From Solirubrobacteraceae bacterium (GTDB lineage Bacteria; Actinomycetota; Thermoleophilia; Solirubrobacterales; Solirubrobacteraceae): 58,832 nucleotides of DNA. Below are positions 25,267 to 34,673 of the stretch, piece after piece. A model generated the notes under the pieces. It worked only from the letters and a program-made list of their open reading frames with translations, was not told where the DNA came from and made no database searches. Numbering within the stretch: the stretch's first letter is position 1; every line of letters starts with the position of its first letter. Location: positions 1 to 58,832 of the forward strand of contig JADGPL010000020.1 of assembly GCA_017882455.1 (NCBI GenBank), written 5' to 3'. A program made the position numbers and the translations under genes.

Positions 25267-25962
25267 TCAGACGGTGGCCGAGTGGTTGCCGTCGGCGGCG
25301 CTCCAGGCGAGTGTGCTCCCCACGAGGTGCATCGAGGTGGGATCGACGTGCCCGCTCCACAACGTGAGCTCGGGGCATCTGAGCCTGCCTTCGACCACGG
25401 CTGCGGCGCAGCCGTGGAGTTCGCTCTCGGACTCTTCCAGCCACGCCACTGCGCCCGCGGGTGAGAGCAGCCACCGAGCCGTTTCTGCGGTCGCGAAGTA
25501 GACGTGTTCCTCGGCGCGCAACGTGAGGGCGACGTTGACCATGACGAGCGTCGTAGAGCGACCTTCGCATTCCGCTTCGCCGTACTTGCCGCACTCCGGG
25601 CTGTTGTCTTCTTCGTGGATCGCGGTGACCCAATCGCCGGCGATGCGGATCTTGCCAAACGCCTCGGTCGGGCCGTAGAGCTCGTAGCGCATCGCGTAGC
25701 TGTCGTCGCGGCCCATCAGAACCCGGCGCACACGCCCGCGGCGGCACGCCCAGTAGGTGTCGTATGCGTGGCGGCGCACACGGTAGACGACCGTGGTGGC
25801 GCGCTCGGCGATGACCCGCGAGCCGGCGAGGCCGATCATCGTCTGCCTGTGGACGGCGCAGCGGACAGCGGCCTCGGCGCTGCTCGGCAAGCCGGCGATC
25901 GCAAGTGCGAGCGCACTCGCGATCAGACACGCTAGGTTGCGAGCGTGAGGATGGCCAGGCAT
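25267..25962 (-). CDS. Secreted protein of unknown function
   Basis: A 231-residue protein starting near ATG 25962. The N terminus is a signal peptide (NLACLIASALALAIAGLPSS, then AEAAVRC) with a likely cleavage after AEA. The mature part has five or six cysteines (CAVHRQ, ACRRGR, SPECGKYG, ECEGRS, HGCAAAV, RCPEL) that could form disulfides, and an even spread of beta-like sequence. No family recognised. Its 5' end overlaps the divergent neighbour's start by about 18 bp, an unusual head-to-head overlap. Confidence 0.6.
   Translation of the reverse strand: MPGHPHARNLACLIASALALAIAGLPSSAEAAVRCAVHRQTMIGLAGSRVIAERATTVVYRVRRHAYDTYWACRRGRVRRVLMGRDDSYAMRYELYGPTEAFGKIRIAGDWVTAIHEEDNSPECGKYGEAECEGRSTTLVMVNVALTLRAEEHVYFATAETARWLLSPAGAVAWLEESESELHGCAAAVVEGRLRCPELTLWSGHVDPTSMHLVGSTLAWSAADGNHSATV
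25933..25938 (+). promoter_or_regulatory. -10 hexamer TAGGTT inside the divergent gene
   Basis: TAGGTT, 6-nt spacer, GTG at 25945. The hexamer lies within the signal-peptide coding part of the opposite gene. Confidence 0.5.
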
Positions 25963-26919
25963 TTGCTGCTGATGCTCGCAGTGCCGGCGGTCGTCGTGCT
26001 GGGAGGGCCCGGCGCTGCGCTTGGCGTATCGAGCGCTTCGCTGCGCACGGCCGCAACGGCGGCCGTCGCACCGCTGGAAGATGGCTGCCCGGTCCTTCCC
26101 GCCGAAGATCCGCTCAACCAGGAAATCGCCAGTGCTCCCGTCAGCCCGAGCTCGGCCGAATACACCACGAGCATCGGGCTGAGTGGCCATCTGCACCCGG
26201 ACTTCGGGACCAACCCGAGTTACGGCATCCCCTACACGGTGGTCGGCCCCGGCCAGGCCGAGGCGCCGATCAGGTTCACGGCGTTCCGAGCCGAATCCGA
26301 TCCGGGGCCATACCCGATACCGGCTCAGGCACCGATCGAGGGTGGTGGTAGGAAGGGTCGCGGGGATCGGCATGTGCTGGTCGTCCAGGACGGCACGTGC
26401 ATGCTCTATGAGCTCTACAAGGCGGGGCGCAAGGGCGAAGGGTGGAAGGCGGCCGCCGGCGCGGTCTTCGATCTACGCAGCAGCGCGCTGCGACCAGAAG
26501 GGTGGACATCGGCCGACGCGGCGGGCCTGCCGATCTTCCCGCTGCTGGTCCGCCATTCGGAGGTCAGCGCCGGTCAGATCGATCACGCGCTGCGCGTGAC
26601 AGTGCCCCAGACCCAGCGGGGCTACATACATCCGGCGACCCACTTCGCGTCCTCGAGCTCTGACCCCCGCCTGCCGCCGATGGGCCTGCGTCTGCGCCTG
26701 AAGGCGAGCTACAGCCTCGCCGGCTTTCACGGCCAGTCGCTCGTGATCCTCGAAGCGCTCAAGCGCTACGGGCTGATCGTGGCCGATAACGGCTCTCCAT
26801 GGTTCATCACGGGTGCCCCCGACCCGGGGTGGAACGAAGAGGATCTCGCCCAGATCAAGCAGGTCCCCGGATCGGAATTCGAAGCGGTCGATACCGGAGC
26901 GATCCTGCACGGGGGCTGA
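25945..26919 (+). CDS. Secreted protein of unknown function
   Basis: A 324-residue exported protein from GTG 25945 (ATG 25951 is possible). It has a signal peptide (ARHLLLMLAVPAVVVLGG, then PGAALGV) followed by CPVLPAEDPLNQEIASAPV, FRAESDPGPYPIPAQAPIEG, GDRHVLVVQDGTCMLYELY, a Tyr/His-rich middle, PATHFASSSSDPRLPPMGLR and a C-terminal DNGSPWFITGAPDPGW. The pattern recurs in actinobacterial and myxobacterial secreted proteins of unknown function. Two cysteines may form a disulfide. No enzyme motif is recognised. Confidence 0.68.
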   Translation: MRMARHLLLMLAVPAVVVLGGPGAALGVSSASLRTAATAAVAPLEDGCPVLPAEDPLNQEIASAPVSPSSAEYTTSIGLSGHLHPDFGTNPSYGIPYTVVGPGQAEAPIRFTAFRAESDPGPYPIPAQAPIEGGGRKGRGDRHVLVVQDGTCMLYELYKAGRKGEGWKAAAGAVFDLRSSALRPEGWTSADAAGLPIFPLLVRHSEVSAGQIDHALRVTVPQTQRGYIHPATHFASSSSDPRLPPMGLRLRLKASYSLAGFHGQSLVILEALKRYGLIVADNGSPWFITGAPDPGWNEEDLAQIKQVPGSEFEAVDTGAILHGG

Positions 26920-27134
26920 GGCGCGATCGGCGGGCATGGCGCGTACACGGTGCGCCGTCTCCTCCGGTTTGATCGCGCCTGTTCCTGCCGGTAATGTTTG
27001 CAGAAGACAAGAGCTGGCTCTGCCGGCGCGATCGAGCGTATGCCGAGGGTGGCGGCGGTCGGCCGGCGGGGGGACAAGGGAGGCGCGGGGGTATGGCGCA
27101 GGCTGCGCGTCACGGACGACCGAGGGGACGGGGA

Positions 27135-30100
27135 ATGCCAAGGACCACCAGGGGAGCCCGATCGCGATGGCTGGCGCCGTGCGTGCTCGCGCTCGTGCTG
27201 CTGGCGAGCGCAGCGCTGAGCGCAGGGGCCTGGGGCGCGGGCAACAAAGCACCCAAAGTGACCGCGCAGCCGTCCAGTCAGACCGTGGAAGAAGGTCAGA
27301 GCGTGAGCTTCTGGGCGGCCGCCTCCGGCCTGCCGACGCCGACCGTCCAGTGGGAACTGTCGAGCAATGGCGGCTCGACGTGGACCCCGATCGAAGGTGC
27401 CACGACCGGCCAGATCACGATCGCCCACGCCAGCACCTCTGAAAGCGGCAGCGAGTATCGAGCGGTCTTCAAGAACTCGCTGGGGGAAGCGACGAGCAAG
27501 GTGGCCACCCTCACCGTCCGCGTGATCCCCCTCGTGACCGAGCAGCCGATCAACGCGACGGTCGAAGAAGGACAGAGCGCGGTCTTCGAAGCGGCGGCTT
27601 CGGGGTTCCCGGCGCCCACGGTGCAGTGGCAGCTCTCGACCAACGGTGGGAGCACATGGGCGAAAGTCGCCGAAGGGAGCTCGGACGTGCTCACGATCGC
27701 GAACTCGAAAACGTCGAGCAGCGGCAACGAGTACCGCGCGGTGTTCACCAATGCGGCCGGGACCGCGACGAGCCAGGCGGCAGCGCTGACCGTCCAGCGT
27801 GCTCCCTCGGTGATCAAGCAGCCGGTCTCGGAGAAGGTTGAAACCGGCCAGAGCGTGACGTTCGAAGCGGCGGCTTCGGGATTCCCGGCGCCCACGGTGC
27901 AGTGGCAGCTCTCGACCAACGGCGGCGGCACCTGGAGCCCGATCGAAGGGGCGAGCTCGGACCAGCTCACGATCGCCAGCGCCGAAGACTCGCAGGACGG
28001 CTATGAGTATCGGGCCGTGTTCAAGAACGCTGCCGGCGTCGCCACCAGCCAGGTGGCGACGCTGAGCGTGGGCTCCTCGCCAGCGGTCACGCTGCAACCC
28101 CGCGCCGCGGTCGTCGAGGCGGGCGAAGCGGCGGTCTTCGAAGCGGCGGCATCCGGGTTCCCGGCGCCCACGGTGCAGTGGCAGCTCTCGACCAACGGCG
28201 GCGGCACATGGAGCGCGCTCGCCGGAGCGACCTCGGATCTGCTCACGCTCACACAGCTGCAGGTCGCACAGAGCGGCTATGAGTACCGGGCCGTGTTCAC
28301 CAACGCGGCCGGCACTGCCACGAGCGCCGCCGCCAGGCTGACGGTAGCCACGACACGCTTCGGAGCAGTGGCCTGGGGCGATGACGCGTTTGGCCAGCTG
28401 GGGAACGGCTCCGCATCTCTCAGCGATGTGCCTGTATCTGTGGTCGGCCCCAGCTTCGTCACCGCTGTTTCCGCCGGAGGCCGTCACAGCCTGGCGCTCC
28501 TGGCGGGCGAGACGGTGATGGCGTGGGGCGGAAACGGCTCCGGCCAGCTCGGCGACGCCAGCACGGCGACCGCCTACGTGCCGATCGAAGTCGAAGGCCT
28601 TTCCAACGTGACCGCGGTCGCGGCTGGCGGGGCCCACAGCTTGGCGTTGCTGGCGAACGGGACGGTGATGGCCTGGGGCAACAACGAAAGCGGACAGCTG
28701 GGCATCGGCAGCGGCAGCGAAGGCTCCGAAGTCCCGGCAGCGGTTGCGGGCCTCACCGGCGTGAAGGCGATCTCGGCTGGATCAGAACACAGCCTCGCCC
28801 TCCTCGCGAACGGAACGGTGATGGCGTGGGGCGATAACGAACACGGCCAGCTGGGTACGGGCAACACCAACTCGAGCAACGTGCCCGTGGCCGTGAAACA
28901 CCTGAGCGGCGTGGTCGCGATCTCGGCCGGCGGCGAATTCAGTCTCGCGCTGCTCGCGAACGGGACGGTCGAGGCGTGGGGTGAGGACGAACAGGGACAG
29001 CTCGGCAACAGCGCTGTCGAAGAAGGCCTGAGCGATGTGCCTGTGCCCGTGGCCACGCTCACGGGTGTCAAGGCGATCGCCGCCGGAGAAAAGCACGCTC
29101 TGGCCCTGCTCGGCGGCGGCACCGTGATGGCCTGGGGAGAAGACAGCTTCGGGGAGCTTGGCAACGGCACCCTCCAGGCGCGTGAAGAAACGCCGGTCGC
29201 AGTCAGCGGGCTGTCCGGCGCCACGGCGGTCTCAGCCGGAGGCCAGGACAGCGTGGCGCTGCTCGGTTCCGGCACGGTGATGAGCTGGGGTGCCAACAAG
29301 AAGGGAACCCTCGGCGACGGCGCCATGGGCAACCCCAGCGATGTCCCGGTCCCGGTCAGCGGTCTGGGCGAGGTCGCGGGCGTCTCGGTGGGGCGCACGC
29401 ACATGCTCGCCTACGGTGAACCGATGCCGACCGTCACGGGCCTGAGCCCCCAGTCGGGGTCGACCGCCGGCGGCGCAACGGTGACGATCACGGGCAGCGG
29501 CTTCACAGGGGCGAGCGCGGTCAGGTTCGGGGCGAGCCAGGCCACCGGCTTCACGGTCGTCTCGGCGAGCTCGATCACCGCGACCGCTCCTGCGGGGACG
29601 GGCACGGCGGACGTGACCGTCACGACCCCATCGGGGACCAGTGCGATCGTGGCCGGCGATCGCTACACCTATCAGGCGCCGCCCACGGTGACGAAGCTCT
29701 CGACCAAGACCGGCTCGGCGGCGGGGGGGACGAGCGTGACGATCACGGGCAGCGGCTTCACCGGCGCCACGGGCGTCAGCTTCGGTGAGGTCAGCGCAGC
29801 TCACTTCACCGTCAACTCCTCGACCTCGATCACCGCCGTCGCCCCCCGCGCCGCCACGGCGGGCTCGGTCGACGTGGTCGTGACGAGTGTCGGCGGCCCC
29901 AGCCATCCCACGAGCAAGGACCAGTTCAAGTACACGCCATCGGTCGAAGCCGTGACACCCAACAGCGGCGCCGCGCTCGGAGGCGTCAGCGTCACAGTGA
30001 CCGGCGCCGGGTTCGCGCTCGGGAGCACCGCGACCACCTTCAAGTTCGGCAGGGCCAAGGCGGGCTCGGTCGATTGCACCAGCGCCACCAGCTGCACCAT

Positions 30101-30203
30101 GCTCGCGCCCGCGCAGGGGGCGGGAACGGTCGACGTGACAGCGCAGGTCGGCAAGCTGAAGAGCCCGATCAACCCTCCGGGTGACGACTTCACCTACGGC
30201 TGA
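27135..30203 (+). CDS. Large secreted repeat protein: Ig-like, RCC1 and IPT/TIG domains
   Basis: A 1022-residue surface protein. The ATG at 27135 gives a signal peptide (SRWLAPCVLALVLLASAALS) and has a purine-rich site upstream. Residues about 35-405 hold four Ig-like modules of about 92 residues each (starting P-x-x-x-Q-P, centre TVQWQLSTNGG, end EYRAVF). Residues about 410-755 hold at least seven RCC1-type blades, each with VMAWG, GQLG, VPVAV and AGGxHSLAL. The C terminus has three IPT/TIG domains with GGTSVTITGSGFTGA. This architecture is typical of Solirubrobacterales surface proteins. Adhesion or wall association is inferred. The Ig modules share long, nearly identical DNA. Confidence 0.85.
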   Translation: MPRTTRGARSRWLAPCVLALVLLASAALSAGAWGAGNKAPKVTAQPSSQTVEEGQSVSFWAAASGLPTPTVQWELSSNGGSTWTPIEGATTGQITIAHASTSESGSEYRAVFKNSLGEATSKVATLTVRVIPLVTEQPINATVEEGQSAVFEAAASGFPAPTVQWQLSTNGGSTWAKVAEGSSDVLTIANSKTSSSGNEYRAVFTNAAGTATSQAAALTVQRAPSVIKQPVSEKVETGQSVTFEAAASGFPAPTVQWQLSTNGGGTWSPIEGASSDQLTIASAEDSQDGYEYRAVFKNAAGVATSQVATLSVGSSPAVTLQPRAAVVEAGEAAVFEAAASGFPAPTVQWQLSTNGGGTWSALAGATSDLLTLTQLQVAQSGYEYRAVFTNAAGTATSAAARLTVATTRFGAVAWGDDAFGQLGNGSASLSDVPVSVVGPSFVTAVSAGGRHSLALLAGETVMAWGGNGSGQLGDASTATAYVPIEVEGLSNVTAVAAGGAHSLALLANGTVMAWGNNESGQLGIGSGSEGSEVPAAVAGLTGVKAISAGSEHSLALLANGTVMAWGDNEHGQLGTGNTNSSNVPVAVKHLSGVVAISAGGEFSLALLANGTVEAWGEDEQGQLGNSAVEEGLSDVPVPVATLTGVKAIAAGEKHALALLGGGTVMAWGEDSFGELGNGTLQAREETPVAVSGLSGATAVSAGGQDSVALLGSGTVMSWGANKKGTLGDGAMGNPSDVPVPVSGLGEVAGVSVGRTHMLAYGEPMPTVTGLSPQSGSTAGGATVTITGSGFTGASAVRFGASQATGFTVVSASSITATAPAGTGTADVTVTTPSGTSAIVAGDRYTYQAPPTVTKLSTKTGSAAGGTSVTITGSGFTGATGVSFGEVSAAHFTVNSSTSITAVAPRAATAGSVDVVVTSVGGPSHPTSKDQFKYTPSVEAVTPNSGAALGGVSVTVTGAGFALGSTATTFKFGRAKAGSVDCTSATSCTMLAPAQGAGTVDVTAQVGKLKSPINPPGDDFTYG
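27585..28210 (+). repeat. Three ~70-bp direct repeats with 276-bp period inside the Ig-like modules
   Basis: Segments beginning TTCGAAGCGGCGGC at 27585, 27861 and 28137 are nearly identical for about 70 bp, each 276 bp (92 codons) apart. They encode FEAAASGFPAPTVQWQLSTN. Recombination between them could add or delete one whole module in frame. Confidence 0.75.
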
Positions 30204-31096
30204 GCGCTCGCGTGCCGCGCGAACTCGAGCATGGCGCCGACCAGCGGGTTGCGCCGCCGCTCGGCGCCTGCCAGCACGATGTTCGCCGGGGCGGCGTCGC
30301 TGAGCGGGATGGCGACCAGGTCCCCCAGTGCTCCTTGGAGGACCTTCACGACCGAGGCGGGGACGGTCGTGATGGCGTTGCGAACGGCCAGTGAGGCGAG
30401 CACCTCCTGAGGGTTGAGGGCGCGATCGGCGGTCGTGTCCGGCAGCCGTCGGCCACGGTGGTCATCGAGGCTCCAGAAGCCGGCCCAAGCCGGCTCGACC
30501 GACGGATGAAAGCCGATGAAGGTCGAGTCGAGGATCTCCGCGACGCAGAGCTCGCGGCGAGCGGCGAGCGGATGGCGCCTGGGCGCGAGCACGACCCGAG
30601 GCTCGCGCCTGAGCTCCTGCACCCACACATCGGGATCGGTGGGTGGAAGATGGCAGACCGCCACGTCCACCTCCGACAGCCACCTCGCCGTCGGACTCGA
30701 CGGAAATGGCAGCTCCCGGTAAAGAACGTCGATGTCGGGGTGTGCCGCCGCGAACGCCGCCAGCGGTCCCGGGCTGTCGAGCCCCGGCGGCGACCCGACG
30801 AAGCCGAACTCGATCGTTCCCTGCCCAGCCCGTGCGAACGAGCGAGCCGTTGCGACAGCCTCCTCCCACGCCGAGGTTGCGGCCTGTGCCTTGACGATGA
30901 AGGTCTCTCCCGCGGGGGTCAGGGTGACGCCGCGAGCGTGGCGCTCGAACAGCTCGAGGCCCAGGTCGGCCTCGAGCTGCGCGATCGCCTGCGACAGGGC
31001 AGGCTGTGCGAGGTGAAGCCTGCGCGCGGCCCGCGTGATCTGTCCCTCTTGGGCGACCGTGACGAAGTACTCCAGATGCCCGCGCCTAAATGCCAT
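30194..31096 (-). CDS. LysR-family transcriptional regulator
   Basis: A 300-residue LysR protein from ATG 31096 (the frame extends 10 residues upstream). The winged helix-turn-helix reads LEYFVTVAQEGQITRAARRL, then LAQPALSQAIAQLEADLGL with ELFERHARGVTLTPAGE. The rest is the periplasmic-binding-like effector domain (TIEFGFVGSPPG, VDVAVCHLPPTDPDV, TFIGFHPSVEPAWAGFWSL). It is probably translated with the related regulator immediately upstream (11-bp overlap). Target and ligand are unknown. Confidence 0.85.
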   Translation of the reverse strand: MAFRRGHLEYFVTVAQEGQITRAARRLHLAQPALSQAIAQLEADLGLELFERHARGVTLTPAGETFIVKAQAATSAWEEAVATARSFARAGQGTIEFGFVGSPPGLDSPGPLAAFAAAHPDIDVLYRELPFPSSPTARWLSEVDVAVCHLPPTDPDVWVQELRREPRVVLAPRRHPLAARRELCVAEILDSTFIGFHPSVEPAWAGFWSLDDHRGRRLPDTTADRALNPQEVLASLAVRNAITTVPASVVKVLQGALGDLVAIPLSDAAPANIVLAGAERRRNPLVGAMLEFARHASAQP

Positions 31097-31985
31097 CGGC
31101 GTCCCGCGCGGCGGTGACGAGGACATCCAGGAGCGGACTGCGGCTGTCCTCGTGCCAGACCAGCGCCAGCACCGCGGGCCTGGCGTCGCGCAATGGGAGG
31201 GCCACGACGTCCGGCAGAGCCTGCTGGGCGAGCCTTGCGTCGATCAAGGGCACCGTGGCGATGGCCTGCTCGGAGGACATGATCGCGAGCATCTCCATGG
31301 GCGTCAGCGCGCGCTCGCTGGTCAGCTCTGTGGGCGGCCCCCCGCGGTGATCGTCGAGGCTGTGGAGGCCGGCCCACTCGGCCTGCACCTCGGGGTGGTA
31401 ACCGATGAAGGTCCCATCGAGCACATCCGCGACCTCGAGCTCGGCCGCACACGCGAGCGGGTGATCTGCGCGAGCCATGACAGCCCGTGGCTCGACCCGC
31501 ACGGGCTGGACGCAGAGCCCCGGTTCGGCGCTCGGCGCCTGACAGAACGCAACGTCGACGTCGGCCAGCCACGTGGCGCTGTGCCCGCACGGAAACGTCA
31601 GCTCCTGGAAGGAGACGCGAGCGTCCGGGCACGCATCTGTGAGCGCCGTGAACAGGGCGGGGGCGGTCCTTTCGGGAGGTGGTCCGATGAACCCGACGGC
31701 GATCGTGTGATCGGCGCTGCGCAGCAGCCACTGGGCGGTTTGCATCGCCTCGGCTTCGGCGGCCAGGGCAGCGCGCGCCTTGGTGGAGAACGCCTCACCG
31801 GCCCGCGTGAGGCCGACGCCGCGCGGCGCGCGTGTCAGCAATGCGACGCCGAGCTCGGACTCGAGCTGGGCGATCGCCTGTGACAGGGCGGACTGGGCCA
31901 CGCCGAGCCTCCTCGCCGCGCGCGTCATCTGCTGCTCCTCGGCGACCGCGAGGAAGTAGCTCAGCTGAGTGCGCCTAGGCAACAA
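31086..31985 (-). CDS. LysR-family transcriptional regulator, paralogue of its neighbour
   Basis: A 299-residue LysR protein, here begun at TTG 31985 (an ATG at 32078 would add 31 unlike residues). A GGGGAAGAG lies just upstream. The DNA-binding part (QLSYFLAVAEEQQMTRAARR, then VAQSALSQAIAQLESELG) and the effector domain parallel the neighbour closely (both have TFIGYHPEVQAEWAGL-like stretches). The two genes look like a tandem duplication that has diverged in the ligand pocket. A TTAT-N10-ATAA sequence upstream (32063-32080) resembles a LysR box. Confidence 0.82.
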   Translation of the reverse strand: MLPRRTQLSYFLAVAEEQQMTRAARRLGVAQSALSQAIAQLESELGVALLTRAPRGVGLTRAGEAFSTKARAALAAEAEAMQTAQWLLRSADHTIAVGFIGPPPERTAPALFTALTDACPDARVSFQELTFPCGHSATWLADVDVAFCQAPSAEPGLCVQPVRVEPRAVMARADHPLACAAELEVADVLDGTFIGYHPEVQAEWAGLHSLDDHRGGPPTELTSERALTPMEMLAIMSSEQAIATVPLIDARLAQQALPDVVALPLRDARPAVLALVWHEDSRSPLLDVLVTAARDADGI

Positions 31986-32062
31986 GCTCTTCCCCGATTG
32001 TCCTCGCGCCCGCCCAGCGCGCGTATGCCCGAGCAGTTCTAGCTGTCTGCCATGCGCGCGCT

Positions 32063-32080
32063 TTATACCACGCCGCATAA
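32063..32080. promoter_or_regulatory. LysR-box-like inverted repeat
   Basis: TTAT, 10 nt, ATAA, within an otherwise GC-rich tract. It fits the T-N11-A architecture and lies just upstream of the lysR pair, so autoregulation is plausible. No experiment or second copy supports it. Confidence 0.35.
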
Positions 32081-32454
32081 GACCTATTGGACTTCCCCGC
32101 GTGCGTGCACGAGACTTCGGGGCGCGTGACCCTCATCCTGGTCCTCTCCGGCTGGCTTGCGCTCGCAACCATGTCCGTGGCGCTCTGTGGCGCGGCGGCG
32201 GATGGTGACGCTGCGTATGCGCGGGCGGAGATCAGCCCACAATGAGCGCAAGGAGGCTCGGGTCCGCTCCCTCCCAGGGTCGGCCGATCATGGGCGCGAG
32301 GACGCCTCCCTCAGCTTCCTCGCGCCCAGCCGCTGGGCGCTCAGCGGGCTAACACAGCTGTCTCTTATGAATGGACGCCAGGACCCGTATCGGGTGGCTG
32401 GGAGGCAGTGCGCGAGCGCCGGGCCCGACAGCACGCCCTCGAGCACGCCGGGAG

Positions 32455-32813
32455 TGGTAGTCACGAACCTGCTCGCCACGAGGCTCGTGGGGCCGGAGCC
32501 GGGTGGGGCCTGGACAGAGCTCACCAGCGCAGAGCACGAGCCCTACCTGTTCGAATTCGACTGCGAAGGCCCGCCGTCCAGGACGACGGGCTCGCTGGCC
32601 GGGGTACAGGGTGGAAACGTCAACGTGCAGAGCCTCTCGGGCACGAGGACCTTCGCGACCGGAGAGGGCGAACAGGCTCTCGACACCGAGCTCTCCGAAA
32701 ACGGCGGGGCGAGCTGGAGCGGGCCAGAGCACTCCAGCGCGGTTGGTGTCGCCGAGAACACGGCGGCAGAGGCGACGGAGATCAAACCCACCTTCTGGAG
32801 CTCGCTCGAATAG
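32455..32813 (+). pseudogene. Probable 3' remnant of a conserved hypothetical gene
   Basis: Only the last ~110 residues look like protein: TNLLATRLVGPEPGGAWTEL, EPYLFEFDCEG, TTGSLAGVQGGNVNVQSL, FATGEGEQALDTELSE and VGVAENTAAEATEIKP. The phrasing resembles the C-terminal part of long hypothetical proteins of this bacterial group. The upstream sequence in frame (from 32157) is Arg-rich and unlike coding DNA, and there is no ribosome-binding site, so a truncated gene is likelier than a short intact one. Between 31986 and 32455 I see no convincing gene. Confidence 0.45.
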
Positions 32814-32907
32814 AGCATGCTCGCTTCTCGGGATCGTCCGCGAGGTTGGGGTGTCGCGGGCGATGGGACGGATCGCCCAACCCTCGTCCTCCGGCGCTGA
32901 ATCGCCC

Positions 32908-32913
32908 TATTCT
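32908..32913 (+). promoter_or_regulatory. -10 hexamer TATTCT
   Basis: TATTCT, 6-nt spacer GGGCGG, ATG at 32920. Confidence 0.55.
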
Positions 32914-32919
32914 GGGCGG

Positions 32920-34554
32920 ATGGCGATGGAATCCGCTCACAGCGGGATCGATTCGCGGGGGCCTGGCCTGAAACGCGCGCTGCTCGGTGCGGGTGCGGTC
33001 ATGCTCGTGGTCGTGATCGCGCTCGTGGTGGCCGCCCTGACACTGTCGGGTGCGACGTTGGCGGACGACTCGACGGCGTTGGCGCGGGTGTCCGTACAGC
33101 CCCTGGGCGGCACGATCGAGCAGGTTCGCGCGTTCGGGCCCGCGGGCACACGGGTGCCGATCGCCGTCCGCGGGGGGCTCTTGACCCCGCTGACACGCTT
33201 GGCTCCGGGCGAGCGGGTGTCCGTGGAGGTGGTGGTGCGCCGGCCGGGATGGCTCGGGTGGGCCCTGGGGAGCGAGCAGACCGAGCATCTATCGCTGAGC
33301 GCTCCAGTGGCACGCGTGACGCAGCGTTGGATGACCGTGAACAGGGGCTCGGAGGTGCGCGTGAGCTTCGATCAGCCCGTGACCGCCGTCAGCTACGGCG
33401 CCGCAGGCAGTTTGACCCCTCACCCCCTCAACACGCCAGGCAGCACGATCTCGCTGGGCAGGCAGCCGACGACGGGAACCGTCGAGATTGCCGCGGCCGT
33501 ACGGTCCTGGGAGACGGTCGGCGCCCCTGCGCACGTAAGCTGGTTTCCGCCCTCCCCCTCTCCGGTGCTGGCCGCCAGCCCCGCCTCGGGCAGCCGGATC
33601 GCTCCGGCGTCCACGATCTCGCTGACGTTCTCAAAGCCGGTGAGCGAGGTGCTCGGCTCCTCCCGCCCGCGGCTCTCACCGAGTACGGCGGGGCACTGGC
33701 ACCTGGCCAACAGCCACACGCTCGAATTCCGCCCCTCCGGCTTCGGCGCGCCGCTCGGCTCGCAGCTGCGCCTCCAGCTGCCCCATCCCGTTGCCGTGGC
33801 GACGGGCACAGGGAGCGCTCTGCGCACCACCAGCGAAATCGCCTGGACGGTTCCGGGCGGCTCGACGGTGCGGTTGCACCAGCTCCTGGCCGAAGCCGGC
33901 TACCTCCCGGTCGAGTGGCACCCGGCTGGAGGGCAGGTAGCCCACACGCCGAGCGCCGAGGCGCAAGCGGCGGTCAATCCACCGAGTGGCAGCTTCGGCT
34001 GGCGCTACCAGAGCACGCCCTCGCAGCTGAAGGCCAAATGGAGTCCCGACCAGGCGACCGTGATCACGAAGGGGGCCGTGATGAAGTTCGAGAACGCCAA
34101 CGGCCTCACCGCCGACGGGGTGGCCGGGGCGACCGTCTGGCGCAAGCTGCTCAGCGATGCGATCGCCGGCAAGCGGCTGGGCGAAGGCTACAGCTACGTC
34201 TATGTGCATCGCGAAGTCCCGGAGACGATGACGCTGTGGCACGCCGGGCGCACGGTCATGACCTCACCCGCCAACACGGGCATCTCGGGAGCGGAAACCG
34301 CACTGGGAACGTTCCCGGTGTTCGAGCACATCCCCGAAGGCACGATGAGCGGAACCAACCCCGACGGCTCCCACTACGAAGACCCGGGGATCAAGTGGAT
34401 CAGCTACTTCAACGGCGGCGACGCACTGCACAACTTCAACCGCTCGTCGTTCGGCACCCCCCAGAGCCTCGGCTGCGTGGAGCTCCCGCTCGCGTCCTCT
34501 GCGGAGCTCTATCCCTACACGCCGATCGGCACCCTGGTCACGATCGAAACCTGA
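32920..34554 (+). CDS. L,D-transpeptidase (YkuD) with Ig-like and peptidoglycan-binding domains
   Basis: A 544-residue membrane-anchored cell-wall enzyme starting at ATG 32920. One N-terminal membrane helix (AVMLVVVIALVVAALTL) is followed by Ig-like domains (SEVRVSFDQPVTAVSYG, ASTISLTFSKPVSEVLG), a peptidoglycan-binding segment (AVMKFENANGLTADGVAG, then TVWRKLL), and a C-terminal YkuD domain. Catalytic residues are His 504 in ALHNFNRSSFG and Cys 519 in TPQSLGCVELP (H-x14-C). It makes 3-3 cross-links between meso-DAP residues. The usual Arg after the Cys (SxGCVR) is Glu here. Confidence 0.85.
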   Translation: MAMESAHSGIDSRGPGLKRALLGAGAVMLVVVIALVVAALTLSGATLADDSTALARVSVQPLGGTIEQVRAFGPAGTRVPIAVRGGLLTPLTRLAPGERVSVEVVVRRPGWLGWALGSEQTEHLSLSAPVARVTQRWMTVNRGSEVRVSFDQPVTAVSYGAAGSLTPHPLNTPGSTISLGRQPTTGTVEIAAAVRSWETVGAPAHVSWFPPSPSPVLAASPASGSRIAPASTISLTFSKPVSEVLGSSRPRLSPSTAGHWHLANSHTLEFRPSGFGAPLGSQLRLQLPHPVAVATGTGSALRTTSEIAWTVPGGSTVRLHQLLAEAGYLPVEWHPAGGQVAHTPSAEAQAAVNPPSGSFGWRYQSTPSQLKAKWSPDQATVITKGAVMKFENANGLTADGVAGATVWRKLLSDAIAGKRLGEGYSYVYVHREVPETMTLWHAGRTVMTSPANTGISGAETALGTFPVFEHIPEGTMSGTNPDGSHYEDPGIKWISYFNGGDALHNFNRSSFGTPQSLGCVELPLASSAELYPYTPIGTLVTIET

Positions 34555-34673
34555 TCGGAGCCGTACCGTGTGCCGGCTCAGTCGAATTTTGCCGACTTGC
34601 CGGACTCCCGGGCCGTCGTTACGCTAGAGGCTTCGCAAGCTGCTGTGAACCGCAGAGCGCGCCCCTCGCCGGG

